Made by a program: the position numbers and the translations under genes
NCBI GenBank assembly: GCA_030612765.1
Contig: JAUWNG010000017.1
Span: 1 to 39,287 of the forward strand
Direction: 5' to 3'
DNA: 39,287 bases
Source: Planctomycetota bacterium
GTDB taxonomy: Bacteria; Planctomycetota; Planctomycetia; Pirellulales; Thermoguttaceae
Part shown: one piece after another, positions 17,234 to 24,524 of the stretch
Layout: every line of letters begins with the position of its first letter
Position numbering within the stretch: the first letter of the stretch is position 1
The notes under the pieces: generated by a model
What the model saw: the letters and a program-made list of their open reading frames with translations, nothing else
Told to the model about the DNA's origin: nothing
Databases searched by the model: none

Positions 17234-17919
17234 GCCACCGCCTCCTCTCTGACAACATCGACCGCATGGAGTTCCACGGCTGCGCCAAGGGCCGCCAGCG
17301 CCCGCCGCATCGAATAGTCGCCGTTGCGCCAGCCCATTTGCTGCACCCCCAGCGGCATGGGAGCGCCGGGGCCGGCTTCCTGTTCCCATATCCAGGCCAA
17401 GCGCTCTTGGCACGCCTCGGCGAAGCTCGGGCCGCAGGAAAACGGGAAGCTGTACCCCTCGAAGCGCTGCATGAAGGCATCGTCCTTCTCAAACAGCTTG
17501 GCGGTGTTGTTGGACGTGGCGACCACAATCAGTCGGTCAGGGTGGTTCTGTTCCGAGAGCTTATCCTTCAGCGCGGAAAACACGTTGGCACTGGGCAACA
17601 ATTCCATCTCCTCGATCAGCAGCATGTACCACTGGCTGCCGAACATTGGACGGAGCGTGAAGGTCTCCGAAAACAGCCTATCCACGTCCTCGATTCGCAG
17701 ACTGGCGCCGTTGTAGCGGTACAGCCCGCCGTAATCGGGAATGTCCAGGTCGGCTGCCAGGGTCTTTGCCGTCGCACTTTTGCCGACCCCTCCCTTGCCT
17801 TCGAGCAGGATGCAGCAGGGGAACGGTTCCATCACAAAGGTTTTCAGCCGGCGAATGGCCGCGGGCTGGCCGACAACCTCATCCAAGGTGGTCGGTTGAT
17901 ACTTGACTGAGAGTTTCAT
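17230..17919 (-). CDS. RFC-like AAA+ ATPase (clamp-loader small-subunit type)
   Basis: 229 residues. The N-terminus MKLSVKYQPTTLDEVVGQPA is the typical opening of replication factor C/DnaX-like clamp loaders (KYRP-x-T-x-x-E-(V/I)-x-GQ). Walker A is GKGGVGKS (41-48), Walker B is MLLIEE (99-104; the usual D-E is E-E) and VVATSN follows as sensor 1 with the polar Asn. It is much shorter than DnaX or RFC: the C-terminal collar domain is missing and no SRC arginine-finger motif is obvious. Archaeal-style RFC-like ATPases are unusual in bacteria outside phages and mobile elements. I infer a role in replication or in remodelling a DNA-bound complex of the element. It overlaps the zinc-ribbon gene by ATGA. 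Confidence 0.75.
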   Translation of the reverse strand: MKLSVKYQPTTLDEVVGQPAAIRRLKTFVMEPFPCCILLEGKGGVGKSATAKTLAADLDIPDYGGLYRYNGASLRIEDVDRLFSETFTLRPMFGSQWYMLLIEEMELLPSANVFSALKDKLSEQNHPDRLIVVATSNNTAKLFEKDDAFMQRFEGYSFPFSCGPSFAEACQERLAWIWEQEAGPGAPMPLGVQQMGWRNGDYSMRRALAALGAAVELHAVDVVREEAVA

Positions 17920-17943
17920 GGGGTGTTCCTTGTGGTGCTGGGG

Positions 17944-18123
17944 TTAAGTGGCAAACAAATCCTTTTGCCCCGCTAGACAGTCATTGCCGGTCAGCAGGAC
18001 TTTCTGGCGGCGTTTGGGCGCAGGCTCTCCGCGCCACGGCTCGGGCTTGGGTGGAGGGTTGGCGAGGGCGAAGGGCGGTTCCGGGGGTGGCGTTTCCCGT
18101 TCGATTAGCTCTTGCCGGGTCAT
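17944..18123 (-). CDS. Small proline-rich hypothetical protein
   Basis: 59 residues beginning MTRQELIERETPPPEPPFAL and ending in GNDCLAGQKDLFAT. The front half is proline-rich and probably disordered (PPPKPEPWRGEPAPKRR). The ATG overlaps the stop of the preceding gene in an ATGA junction, a pattern repeated across this cluster, which is the main support that it is translated. It lies 24 bases before the AAA+ ATPase gene. No family recognised. Confidence 0.55.
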   Translation of the reverse strand: MTRQELIERETPPPEPPFALANPPPKPEPWRGEPAPKRRQKVLLTGNDCLAGQKDLFAT

Positions 18124-18797
18124 GCCATGTCTCCTTCCTCATCGAACAGGATATGGGGGTTGTTTTCCAACATCTCGGCAATGTACTCATCGCTATCCTG
18201 ATACTCGATCTCGGCGTAGCCCATTTTCATCAGGTGATGGCGGGCGGTTTTGTAAAGCCGGCCAAGTTCCTCCTCTAATGCCTGGAAAAGCTCGTAAGTA
18301 ACCCGTTCTTCATCATCATTTAGGTTGTCGTGTGTAGGGTAGCACGTTACACATGCACCATGCTCGTCCATTGAAGCGGACCATTCCAGAGACGAATCCC
18401 ACCCGGCGGCGGCCTCCAGGAGCATTAGACTTTGCATGATGTCCCGGATGCCTTTGTCTTTCTTTGCCAATTCCTCAACGTCTACGCTGGCCTTGAACTC
18501 AAGGTCGTCACTCTGACAGTAGCCTAGACCCCAAAAGATATGCGGGCGTTGGCGCGTATTGCCGTTGCACAACTTTTCGGTGCGGGTGTCTACTTCGATC
18601 CCGTATTCCTCCAACAACTCCTCTGCAAAGCAATCGGTCAGGTATTCGGCGTCCTGATCGTCGAATGAGTTGCCTTTCTCCCTCCACCAGTCCCGCGCCC
18701 TTTCCTTCGCCTCTTCGGACAGTTCGCTATACGGGCGTGCCGTTGACAGGCCCTTTCGGCGGCGTTTCGGCTTCGATGTCTCGATAGCACATCCCAT
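18120..18797 (-). CDS. Hypothetical protein of phage/mobile-element type
   Basis: 225 residues, acidic. The segment RPYSELSEEAKERARDWWRE resembles a motif in short phage and plasmid proteins of unknown function (ELSEEAK-x-x-A-x-x-WW). Further on it has DEERVTYELFQALEEELGRL and an acidic C-terminus (NNPHILFDEEGDMA). The start at 18797 overlaps the upstream gene by 160 bases, an unusual amount. A later non-ATG start just before LSTARPYSEL would shrink the overlap, but no other ATG is available before residue 130. The stop overlaps the next small gene by ATGA. Function unknown. Confidence 0.65.
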   Translation of the reverse strand: MGCAIETSKPKRRRKGLSTARPYSELSEEAKERARDWWREKGNSFDDQDAEYLTDCFAEELLEEYGIEVDTRTEKLCNGNTRQRPHIFWGLGYCQSDDLEFKASVDVEELAKKDKGIRDIMQSLMLLEAAAGWDSSLEWSASMDEHGACVTCYPTHDNLNDDEERVTYELFQALEEELGRLYKTARHHLMKMGYAEIEYQDSDEYIAEMLENNPHILFDEEGDMA

Positions 18798-18976
18798 ATT
18801 TGGTACTCCTTGTCAAAGTGTTGAGCGTACCATGTATCGGGAATCCCCCGTTCGTCGCGCGGGCCGTAGCGGCAGCGTGACAGAACTACCCGATACTGGT
18901 GGCATTTACTTGTCCAGAGCTTTCGGTCAGCGGCGATAGTTTGGTCTCGCCGAGGACGTATGGGAAAGGTCAGCAT
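18638..18976 (-). CDS. Hypothetical protein overlapping its neighbour
   Basis: 112 residues; the first 80 look like a real small domain (KCHQYRVVLSRCRYGPRDE, PDTWYAQHFDKEYQIWDVLS, RHRSRNAAERACQRHAR), with the WYAQHFD...WDVLSRHR pattern typical of small proteins that handle short sequence-sharing domains in mobile elements. The last 30 residues are basic and may be an artefact of the shared DNA with the next gene. The ATG overlaps the stop of the upstream gene (TAATG), so translation is coupled. Function unknown. Confidence 0.5.
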   Translation of the reverse strand: MLTFPIRPRRDQTIAADRKLWTSKCHQYRVVLSRCRYGPRDERGIPDTWYAQHFDKEYQIWDVLSRHRSRNAAERACQRHARIANCPKRRRKGRGTGGGRKATHSTIRTPNT

Positions 18977-19701
18977 TAGTTTTCCTCGTTACAAACCTCT
19001 GCCCCCACCGCCTCCAGGTGCTCGAAGTTGGGGAACCTGGTGATTTCGGAAACGAGCTTTCCTGGGCCGCCGCTGAGGGCATCCTTGAGTTGCCCGGCGA
19101 AGGCGGCGATGAACTGGTTCCACTCCCCGATCTCCTTGACCAGCGCCTCAAGGCTCCGCTGCTCCCAGTAGCCGCCTTCGTCACTGACGCTCTCCAACAT
19201 GCCCAGCGTCTTGGCATAGTCGAGCATCGCCACTACCAGCAGGTGGCAGCGCAAGAAGTTTTCCACGCCGCCGCACTCCGGGTTGCTGGCGTACTGCGTC
19301 TTGCAGAAGCTATGCCACGACCAGCCGACTTTGCCGGTCTTGATTTTCCTTGTGCCGTTGTCAACAAGAAGAGTCTTGGGAAATTGACACAAGCCAAAGT
19401 TGGCCGCTTCGCACCCTTCTCCCGGCCACGTATCGAAGGCGATAACGCGGGTGGGGGCTAGTCCGAAACTGTACCTTTCGTTCTGGGGATCGTCGATATA
19501 CTCCCCGGCTTGAATGAGCAGCCAGCGGTTTGGGTCGTCGCGGTCGCGCTGGTCGAAGTCGCAGGCCGCTCCGCTGAGGTCAACAATCTCCCCGACCTCC
19601 GTGAAGGGAATGTCGAGTGCCTGCTGGCGCAGCTTGGCAACCAGCGCGGCGGCATTGCTCCTGCTGTCGCTTTTTAGGCCGTAATGGATAGTCAGTCCCA
19701 T
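18976..19701 (-). CDS. Hypothetical protein with MGLTIHY N-terminus
   Basis: 241 residues. The start at 19701 is chosen over 19707 because MGLTIHYGLKS looks like the natural beginning of the family. The protein alternates strands and helices and contains WLLIQAGEYIDDPQNERYSF, FDTWPGEGCEAANFGLCQFP and NFLRCHLLVVAMLDYAKTLG. Similar MGLTIHY-starting proteins occur in planctomycetes and related bacteria (from memory), without assigned function. It ends in a TAATG overlap with the next gene, inside the same leftward operon. Confidence 0.7.
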   Translation of the reverse strand: MGLTIHYGLKSDSRSNAAALVAKLRQQALDIPFTEVGEIVDLSGAACDFDQRDRDDPNRWLLIQAGEYIDDPQNERYSFGLAPTRVIAFDTWPGEGCEAANFGLCQFPKTLLVDNGTRKIKTGKVGWSWHSFCKTQYASNPECGGVENFLRCHLLVVAMLDYAKTLGMLESVSDEGGYWEQRSLEALVKEIGEWNQFIAAFAGQLKDALSGGPGKLVSEITRFPNFEHLEAVGAEVCNEEN

Positions 19702-19719
19702 AGTCAAATCTCCTTGGGG

Positions 19720-19794
19720 TTAGGGACAATCACTGCGGGGGTAGAACCATGTCGGCTCCAGCACCCGCACTCGCCGGAATGTTAGGTCGGGCAT
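19720..19794 (-). CDS. Possible 24-residue peptide
   Basis: A very short frame (MPDLTFRRVRVLEPTWFYPR then SDCP) with a strong GGAGGAG ribosome-binding sequence about 6 bases upstream. It fits exactly between two genes of the operon. The ribosome site is the only support. It may be a leader peptide for the MGLTIHY gene or a remnant. Confidence 0.3.
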   Translation of the reverse strand: MPDLTFRRVRVLEPTWFYPRSDCP

Positions 19795-19810
19795 TGCTCG
19801 CTCCTCCACG

Positions 19811-20017
19811 TCACAGGACTTCGGGCAGGGTTTCACATTCCCTCTCCAGCGCGGCGAAGTAGTCGCGCTCGCTCTGGTCCTCTTCGGCCTTCCAATTGTC
19901 GCGGTCGAGAACCGAAACGTTGATCGGCTCAGACGAGTAGATCGCATGGACAACCCCGCCCTCGACTTCGATGATGACGCGGGGCAGGTCGTTGATGTTG
20001 CGGATGGCGTTACACAT
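19811..20017 (-). CDS. Small hypothetical protein
   Basis: 68 residues starting MCNAIRNINDLPRVIIEVEG, followed by VVHAIYSSEPINVSVLDRDN, then an acidic helix ending LERECETLPEVL. The pattern (V-E-G-G-V-V-x-x-I-Y-S-x-x-P-x-x-V-x-V-L-D-x-D-N) is a small beta-strand-rich module seen in many phage and plasmid operons, function unknown. GGAGTGAGAGC lies upstream of the ATG, which is 4 bases beyond the stop of the metallopeptidase/vWA gene. Confidence 0.6.
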   Translation of the reverse strand: MCNAIRNINDLPRVIIEVEGGVVHAIYSSEPINVSVLDRDNWKAEEDQSERDYFAALERECETLPEVL

Positions 20018-20021
20018 GCTC

Positions 20022-21290
20022 TCACTCCTCCGGGTTCAGAACTACAGTATCAATCCAATCCGGTACTCTGTCGGCCGTTCTGGTTTGCGTGAGACAGGCC
20101 ACTACCCGCGGCCCAACCGGCTCACGCGGCCAGCCGGTGTATCCATCGGTCACAACCAGAATCGCCTTGGGGGCGGGCCGCTCCTCTGACGCAGCCACAA
20201 TCAGGACGGCCATATCCGTGCCGCCGCCGCCGGTGAGTTCGATCTGCTCGGGCCGAAAGACATTCTTGGCGCAGGCCACGGCGGTATCGCCGGCAATTAC
20301 CCGCAGACCGCGCGGATCGGGCAGGGACCGGAGCGCGTTGCCGATCACGCCCAGCGCCAAGGCAAGGTCGTTTTGTTCCATGCTGCCGCTGGTATCGACG
20401 ATCAGGGTAACGCGGGGAATCGGCTTGACGTGGGCCGGCAGCAGCGCACCGCCTTGCGGTTGTCTGCGGTTGGGCTTGCGGTAGCTGAAGTCCCCGAAGC
20501 CAGACGTGCAGCCCACGGCGTACTTCACCTTGGCAAGCAGTTCTCGGGCCGGGTCCACTTTGGGGTGGAGCAAGTCCGCCGCTTGTCGAGCCAGTCCGCC
20601 GGGCACACTCCCCCGGCCCCGCTGCTCTTGATGCTGTTCGATGGCCTTGGCGACGGCGGCTTCCACAAGGTTCTGGTCGTGTTCCGCCAAGCCGGGATGC
20701 TCTTGCGACGGCGGGCCGTCTTCCCACGGGCGGGGTTGGCCGTCCATGCTACTGCCACCGATTTCGGCGGCACTCTGCCCTTCCTCGCCACCTTCACCAG
20801 CGGCGTCACCGTCTCCGGGCTGGCCCGATTGCCCTTGGTCTTGGTTGCCGTCTTGGTTGCCGTCTTGCTCCAGCAACAGGTTAAAATACTCTTCCGCCGT
20901 CTTGTTACGGGGCAGGCCCAGCTTTTCCGGCGTGACTCCCTCATCGGGGCATCGCAGCCCGGATTGCTCCAGCACGTCGTTGACGGCGGCATCGACGGCG
21001 TGCCGCCACACCCCCAGCCGGTCTCCTGGCGGCACTTCGCCCAGGAGTTTGGCACACCGCTTGGCGTGCCGGCTCCAAACGTGGATCGCTTCGTGCAACA
21101 CCACAAAGGCCAAGTGCTTCAAGTCCCGATCCTCGATGAACGCCGGATCGAAGTACAGCCGGCAATGCTCGTCCACGGCCATCGTACCCAGCCCTGGCCG
21201 TTCCACGGGGATGAGCGTCATCACCTGATGCGTCATGTAGGGCATCTTCCGAGAGGCCAGTATCCGCGCTTCGGATAGTTTGCGGTTCAT
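20022..21290 (-). CDS. DUF2201-type metallopeptidase-like protein with vWA domain
   Basis: 422 residues in two parts. The N-terminal part carries a zinc-peptidase-like HEAIH motif (66-70) within AFVVLHEAIHVWSRHAKRCA, followed by a HAVDAAVNDVLEQSG helix. A disordered Gly/Gln/Glu-rich linker (about 143-200, with repeated GNQDGNQDQGQ) leads to a C-terminal vWA-like domain with the MIDAS metal site DTSGSM (299-304), TGGGGTDM and VVTDG. This layout fits the vWA-like putative metallopeptidase family (DUF2201) that pairs with MoxR ATPases. The MoxR gene lies 11 bases upstream in the same direction. I infer that the pair forms an ATP-driven remodelling machine acting on a partner protein. The two catalytic histidines are present, but the third zinc ligand is not certain. 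Confidence 0.8.
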   Translation of the reverse strand: MNRKLSEARILASRKMPYMTHQVMTLIPVERPGLGTMAVDEHCRLYFDPAFIEDRDLKHLAFVVLHEAIHVWSRHAKRCAKLLGEVPPGDRLGVWRHAVDAAVNDVLEQSGLRCPDEGVTPEKLGLPRNKTAEEYFNLLLEQDGNQDGNQDQGQSGQPGDGDAAGEGGEEGQSAAEIGGSSMDGQPRPWEDGPPSQEHPGLAEHDQNLVEAAVAKAIEQHQEQRGRGSVPGGLARQAADLLHPKVDPARELLAKVKYAVGCTSGFGDFSYRKPNRRQPQGGALLPAHVKPIPRVTLIVDTSGSMEQNDLALALGVIGNALRSLPDPRGLRVIAGDTAVACAKNVFRPEQIELTGGGGTDMAVLIVAASEERPAPKAILVVTDGYTGWPREPVGPRVVACLTQTRTADRVPDWIDTVVLNPEE

Positions 21291-21301
21291 GGGTAATGCT
21301 C

Positions 21302-22465
21302 CTATGCAGCCATGACGTTCTTATGGACTTCCAACACGACCTGGTTGAACTCCGCCGGGGCCTTGAGGATCGCCGACGCATGGGGGACGGCGAAGTAGAG
21401 GCTGCCCGCCGCCGCGATGGCCGGCTCCAGCCAGCACTTCGCCACTTGGGCGAAGCAATCCACCGCCGCCAGCCAGCGGGCTTCCGTGGGCTTGCCGTTG
21501 GGGGCGAGGTTGTAGTTCTTTACCCGGTCCACCAGTGCGCCCAACACCGCCATGACCCGATCGCACCTCGCCGGGATGTCCAGGTAGAGCGGTGTACCCG
21601 CTGATCTGGCTACCTCGGCCAGTTCGAGCCACGTTTCCGGGTCGGGCAGGTCCAGGGATTGCTCCCACGTTTGGAACTCCAGGGCCGCCTCTTCGCCCAC
21701 GCATCCGGCGACGGCCCGATAACGCAGCAGCGGCTCGGCGTCGATCGCCTCCAACGCCGCCGCGCAGATGGCCCCATTAGTCCACGACCTGATACTGGGC
21801 CACGCCCCCGATGCCTTGGCCCGATCCTTCGGGTAGGCTTCCAGCAGCCCCGGCTTATGTTTGTGGAATGCGCCGACCATTGCGGTATTACGGCCGATGC
21901 ACTTCTCCCAGTCCACCGGCAGGGTCGCAAAGCTCGGCCGGGGGAAGTCCAGGGTATTGCCCATGCCACGCTGCCACGCATCGGTATCCGTCTCCCACGT
22001 CAGATGGCACAGCCGGTTCGCCAGCGGCGGCTCCAACTCAGAACCGTTGGCCGCGCACTCCGGCGGATTGCAGGCGGCCAGCTTCCACACGGTATCGGGC
22101 AGCACGGCATCACCCACGCGGTTCTCGGCAATCACACCCAGCAGCGCCGCTTGCACAGCCGGTGGGCAGGTGGTTAGCTCGTCGATGAACAGCAGCCATT
22201 GCCCATGCTGGCAGTCCTGCGCCCACTTTGGCGGCATGACGGCCATGTAGGGCTGCTCGCCGTGGACGGGGTAAGGGTATCCGCCCACGTCGGCCGGCTC
22301 ACGCAACGAGCCGATCAGCGTATAGCACTGGCGGGACATGGCACGGGCGAAGGCTTCGATGGTCCTCGACTTGCCGCAACCGGGCGGGCCGGAGACCAGC
22401 GGCGTAACCTTGCCGGTCTGCGCCACGGTCCAGAAGATCAGATTAGGAGAACTTCGGCAGGGCAT
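21302..22465 (-). CDS. MoxR-type AAA+ ATPase
   Basis: 387 residues. The start at 22465 has AAAGGAG upstream and begins MPCRSSPNLIFWTVAQTGKV. Walker A is GPPGCGKS (26-33), then REPADVGGYPYP, the MoxR-like pore/loop segment, Walker B LLFIDE (91-96) and a sensor region LAACNPPE. The C-terminal half is helical with no other recognised domain. MoxR ATPases act as chaperones that insert cofactors or remodel complexes, usually together with a vWA protein; the adjacent DUF2201/vWA gene fits that rule. In a mobile element such a pair could aid replication complex assembly or take part in conflict with other elements; that is inference. Confidence 0.85.
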   Translation of the reverse strand: MPCRSSPNLIFWTVAQTGKVTPLVSGPPGCGKSRTIEAFARAMSRQCYTLIGSLREPADVGGYPYPVHGEQPYMAVMPPKWAQDCQHGQWLLFIDELTTCPPAVQAALLGVIAENRVGDAVLPDTVWKLAACNPPECAANGSELEPPLANRLCHLTWETDTDAWQRGMGNTLDFPRPSFATLPVDWEKCIGRNTAMVGAFHKHKPGLLEAYPKDRAKASGAWPSIRSWTNGAICAAALEAIDAEPLLRYRAVAGCVGEEAALEFQTWEQSLDLPDPETWLELAEVARSAGTPLYLDIPARCDRVMAVLGALVDRVKNYNLAPNGKPTEARWLAAVDCFAQVAKCWLEPAIAAAGSLYFAVPHASAILKAPAEFNQVVLEVHKNVMAA

Positions 22466-22551
22466 CGGGGTAGCTCCTTTCGATAGTCTGAACAGGGTAA
22501 TCCATTGCCGCGCCGTGCAGCTACGAGCCACACGGCACGGACTGGGCTACC

Positions 22552-23385
22552 CTAGCCCTGAACGCATACGCCGGCCTGGGCGAAGTCCTGCATGACCGCA
22601 GCCGCAGCCGCAGCCTGCGCCAACTGCGCCACACTCTTTAGCCCCTCCAGCCCGTCGTTGAGGATGGAACTGTAAAGGTTCACACGGTCCACCAACTCCT
22701 GCGCTTGCCCGGCCCTGAATTGGAGTTGGTTGTCGTTTAGCGTCCCCTTCGACACGTCATCCAAGAGCTTGGCGGCCTTCTCCTGAACTTCGCGGGTCAA
22801 GGTGTCTCGGATGGTCCGAATGGTTCCCTCGTCCATTGCCACCCGTGCGGTGGTGATCTTGTTGCCCTCCTGGCAGCCCTCGACCAACTCTGCCAGTTCC
22901 TTCCAGCCCTTCAGGTGATGCTCGGGGATGTAGTAGACGCCGGGCTTCAGGCCGGTCATGCCGTCCATCTTTTCCAGCACTGCGACCAACGCTTGGCCTA
23001 CGGCCGTGGTGGTCAGCTTGGCCTTGAGCTTCAGGAACTCCTCGGTCAGCAGGTACTCGTCGGCGTAGCCGTAGTCCGCCTTGACGCGGCCTTGCACTAC
23101 CTTGGCACCGAAGCTGGTGGTGTAGGAGTTGCGGGCCACATCGCGCTCGATCTCCACCAACTCCACGCCATTCTTCCTGGGCAGCTTGCGGCTCATAATG
23201 GCTTTGTTCTTCGTGCCGCACACACCCTTAATGGCGTTCTCCAGGGCGGATTGGTCCGTCCTGAGATTGGGTACGCAGTCGCCATGCCCCAGCTTTCCAA
23301 ATGCCTCTCTGACGGCATCGAAGGATGTGGGCTTGAGCGACCAGAACACGATCGCTCCACTGATGTCATACTGCTGCTCTTGCAT
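22552..23385 (-). CDS. Hypothetical protein (277 residues), mobile-element type
   Basis: The start at 23385 is chosen because AGGGAGAATCCC precedes the ATG and the product begins MQEQQYDISGAIVFWSLKPT. Next come FGKLGHGDCVPNLRTDQSAL and a central domain (VELVEIERDVARNSYTTSFG, YYIPEHHLKGWKELAELV). The C-terminal third is helical and alanine-rich (SVAQLAQAAAAAAVMQDFAQ), probably coiled coil. The opening resembles a family of phage/plasmid proteins in which an 'ILFWSL' segment is followed by 'LG...VP.RT' (I recall the label DUF6744, low certainty). It lies upstream of MoxR in the operon and is a candidate partner or substrate of the MoxR/vWA pair. Its leader holds a 22-bp direct repeat. Confidence 0.65.
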   Translation of the reverse strand: MQEQQYDISGAIVFWSLKPTSFDAVREAFGKLGHGDCVPNLRTDQSALENAIKGVCGTKNKAIMSRKLPRKNGVELVEIERDVARNSYTTSFGAKVVQGRVKADYGYADEYLLTEEFLKLKAKLTTTAVGQALVAVLEKMDGMTGLKPGVYYIPEHHLKGWKELAELVEGCQEGNKITTARVAMDEGTIRTIRDTLTREVQEKAAKLLDDVSKGTLNDNQLQFRAGQAQELVDRVNLYSSILNDGLEGLKSVAQLAQAAAAAAVMQDFAQAGVCVQG

Positions 23386-23419
23386 GGGATTCTCCCTGAG
23401 GGTTAAAGGTCTCCGTAAA

Positions 23420-23472
23420 GGTCTCTGGCGGCATTGAGTACTGGTAAAAGGGTCTCTGGCGGCATTGAGTAC
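23420..23472. repeat. Two 22-bp direct repeats in a gene leader
   Basis: Two identical copies beginning GGTCTCTGGCGGCATT and ending GAGTAC, at 23420-23441 and 23451-23472 (31-bp period). The core TCTGGCGGCATT also occurs at 16623-16634 and 16990-17001. The pair lies in the leader of the 277-residue protein gene. Confidence 0.85.
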
Positions 23473-23495
23473 GCACACGCACGTCCGCACCCGCG

Positions 23496-23702
23496 TCACG
23501 TACCGATTGCGCACTCCTTCCTTCCATCGGGGTGAACTATCGCAATGGGCAGATAGCGCAATGGTTCGGCGTGGATATACTCTTTGTGTGGCCCGCAGAA
23601 TATGCGTAGACTACGGGTGAACATATCCATCACTACCCATGCCGGTTTGCGCCACTGGTAGGCGGTTTCCATGGCTCGGTGTTGCACGTCGGCGTATTGC
23701 AT
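23496..23702 (-). CDS. Small hypothetical protein
   Basis: 68 residues starting MQYADVQHRAMETAYQWRKP with AWVVMDMFTRSLRIFCGPHK and ending RKECAIGT. AGGGAG lies 8 bases upstream of the ATG at 23702, the reason for preferring it to a TTG two codons earlier. The mix of aromatic and basic residues suggests a small folded protein. No family recognised. It is the first gene after the terminator-like hairpin at 23861-23894. Confidence 0.55.
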   Translation of the reverse strand: MQYADVQHRAMETAYQWRKPAWVVMDMFTRSLRIFCGPHKEYIHAEPLRYLPIAIVHPDGRKECAIGT

Positions 23703-23860
23703 GGGCAAAACTCCCTGATTCGATTGTGGCGCGGTTCGGCGGGGTTCGGCGGGAGGAAATCACACGGACGCTGATCAAACGCAAGAGCGGCCGCGTGGGG
23801 CGTTTTGACGGCCGAATCGGCCGGTCGGGCAGGCCGATTTTCGCGGCCGATCGCCCCCAC

Positions 23861-23894
23861 AAGAAACAAAACACCCCGCTTGCTAGGCGGGGTG
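23861..23894 (-). terminator. Rho-independent terminator, leftward
   Basis: Read leftward, CACCCCGC, loop CTAGCAA, GCGGGGTG is followed by TTTTGTTTCTT. The 8-bp GC-rich perfect stem and T-rich tail are typical. It lies about 30 bases after the stop at 23923, so it ends the transcript of the two genes at 23923-24524. The genes to its left need their own promoter or read-through. Confidence 0.8.
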
Positions 23895-23922
23895 GTTGTG
23901 TCGGTCGAATTGTCGGCCGGAG

Positions 23923-24153
23923 CTATCCGGCAAGCATACCCTTACGGGGATCGCGGGCCATCGCTTCGGCAAGGTCAACATCGGCAACCACAGCCCATTG
24001 ACCACTATTGCGAGTCAACCGGGGGTGGGTGTTGTGTAGAACGGCAATGGCGTAGCGAAGGGGGCCATGCTTGTGCTTTCCCGATACGTCGAGCGAATCG
24101 GCCTGATGCCACGTTTCGGAAGACTCCATCCAGACTATCAGATGGTACCTCAT
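23923..24153 (-). CDS. Small hypothetical protein
   Basis: 76 residues beginning MRYHLIVWMESSETWHQADS, then LRYAIAVLHNTHPRLTRNSG and ending with AEAMARDPRKGMLAG. The ATG overlaps the stop of the upstream gene (ATGA), so translation is coupled. It probably folds as a small alpha/beta unit. A strong leftward terminator follows. Function unknown. Confidence 0.6.
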   Translation of the reverse strand: MRYHLIVWMESSETWHQADSLDVSGKHKHGPLRYAIAVLHNTHPRLTRNSGQWAVVADVDLAEAMARDPRKGMLAG

Positions 24154-24524
24154 GCGGCACCCCCTTTCGCTGCGTTGGCACTGAGGGGGACGTTGTCGTA
24201 GTCCGCCAAGTAGGCGGGGATAGTGCCGTCGCCGACCAGCTTGACAATCGCCTCCCAACCACAACGCGGGAGGGTAATGCTGTTCTGGCAACCGGGTGAA
24301 GCTCGATAGCCGAGCGACAACCACAGGGCACCTCGAGCAGTGCGCCGAGCTTGCACTTTCGGGGGCGTCCCGGCCGGCCGACAAGCCGACGCCAACAACG
24401 GCGCGGCTTGTTCAACCGTCATCGTGCCGGCTGCGACGGCCGCAAGTATCTCGGCTTGCGAAACGTGCGGGGATACCGCGGGCTTGCTAACGGGTGGGGC
24501 AGAGGGTAGGGTAGAAACAGACAT
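24150..24524 (-). CDS. Hypothetical protein
   Basis: 124 residues; the start at 24524 follows GAGCTTGAA and opens MSVSTLPSAPPVSKPAVSPH. The segment VSQAEILAAVAAGTMTVEQA resembles a short helical motif often found beside DNA-binding regions in phage proteins. The C-terminal half (RGALWLSLGYRASPGCQNSI, TLPRCGWEAIVKLVGDGTIP) looks like a compact domain found in planctomycete and phage proteins of unknown role. It is the first gene left of the 1.5-kb non-coding tract, so its transcript probably starts there. Confidence 0.6.
   Translation of the reverse strand: MSVSTLPSAPPVSKPAVSPHVSQAEILAAVAAGTMTVEQAAPLLASACRPAGTPPKVQARRTARGALWLSLGYRASPGCQNSITLPRCGWEAIVKLVGDGTIPAYLADYDNVPLSANAAKGGAA

Noticed and set aside
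23420-23472. Possible CRISPR array
   Set aside because: Only two repeats with a 9-base spacer and no cas genes; a simple tandem duplication.
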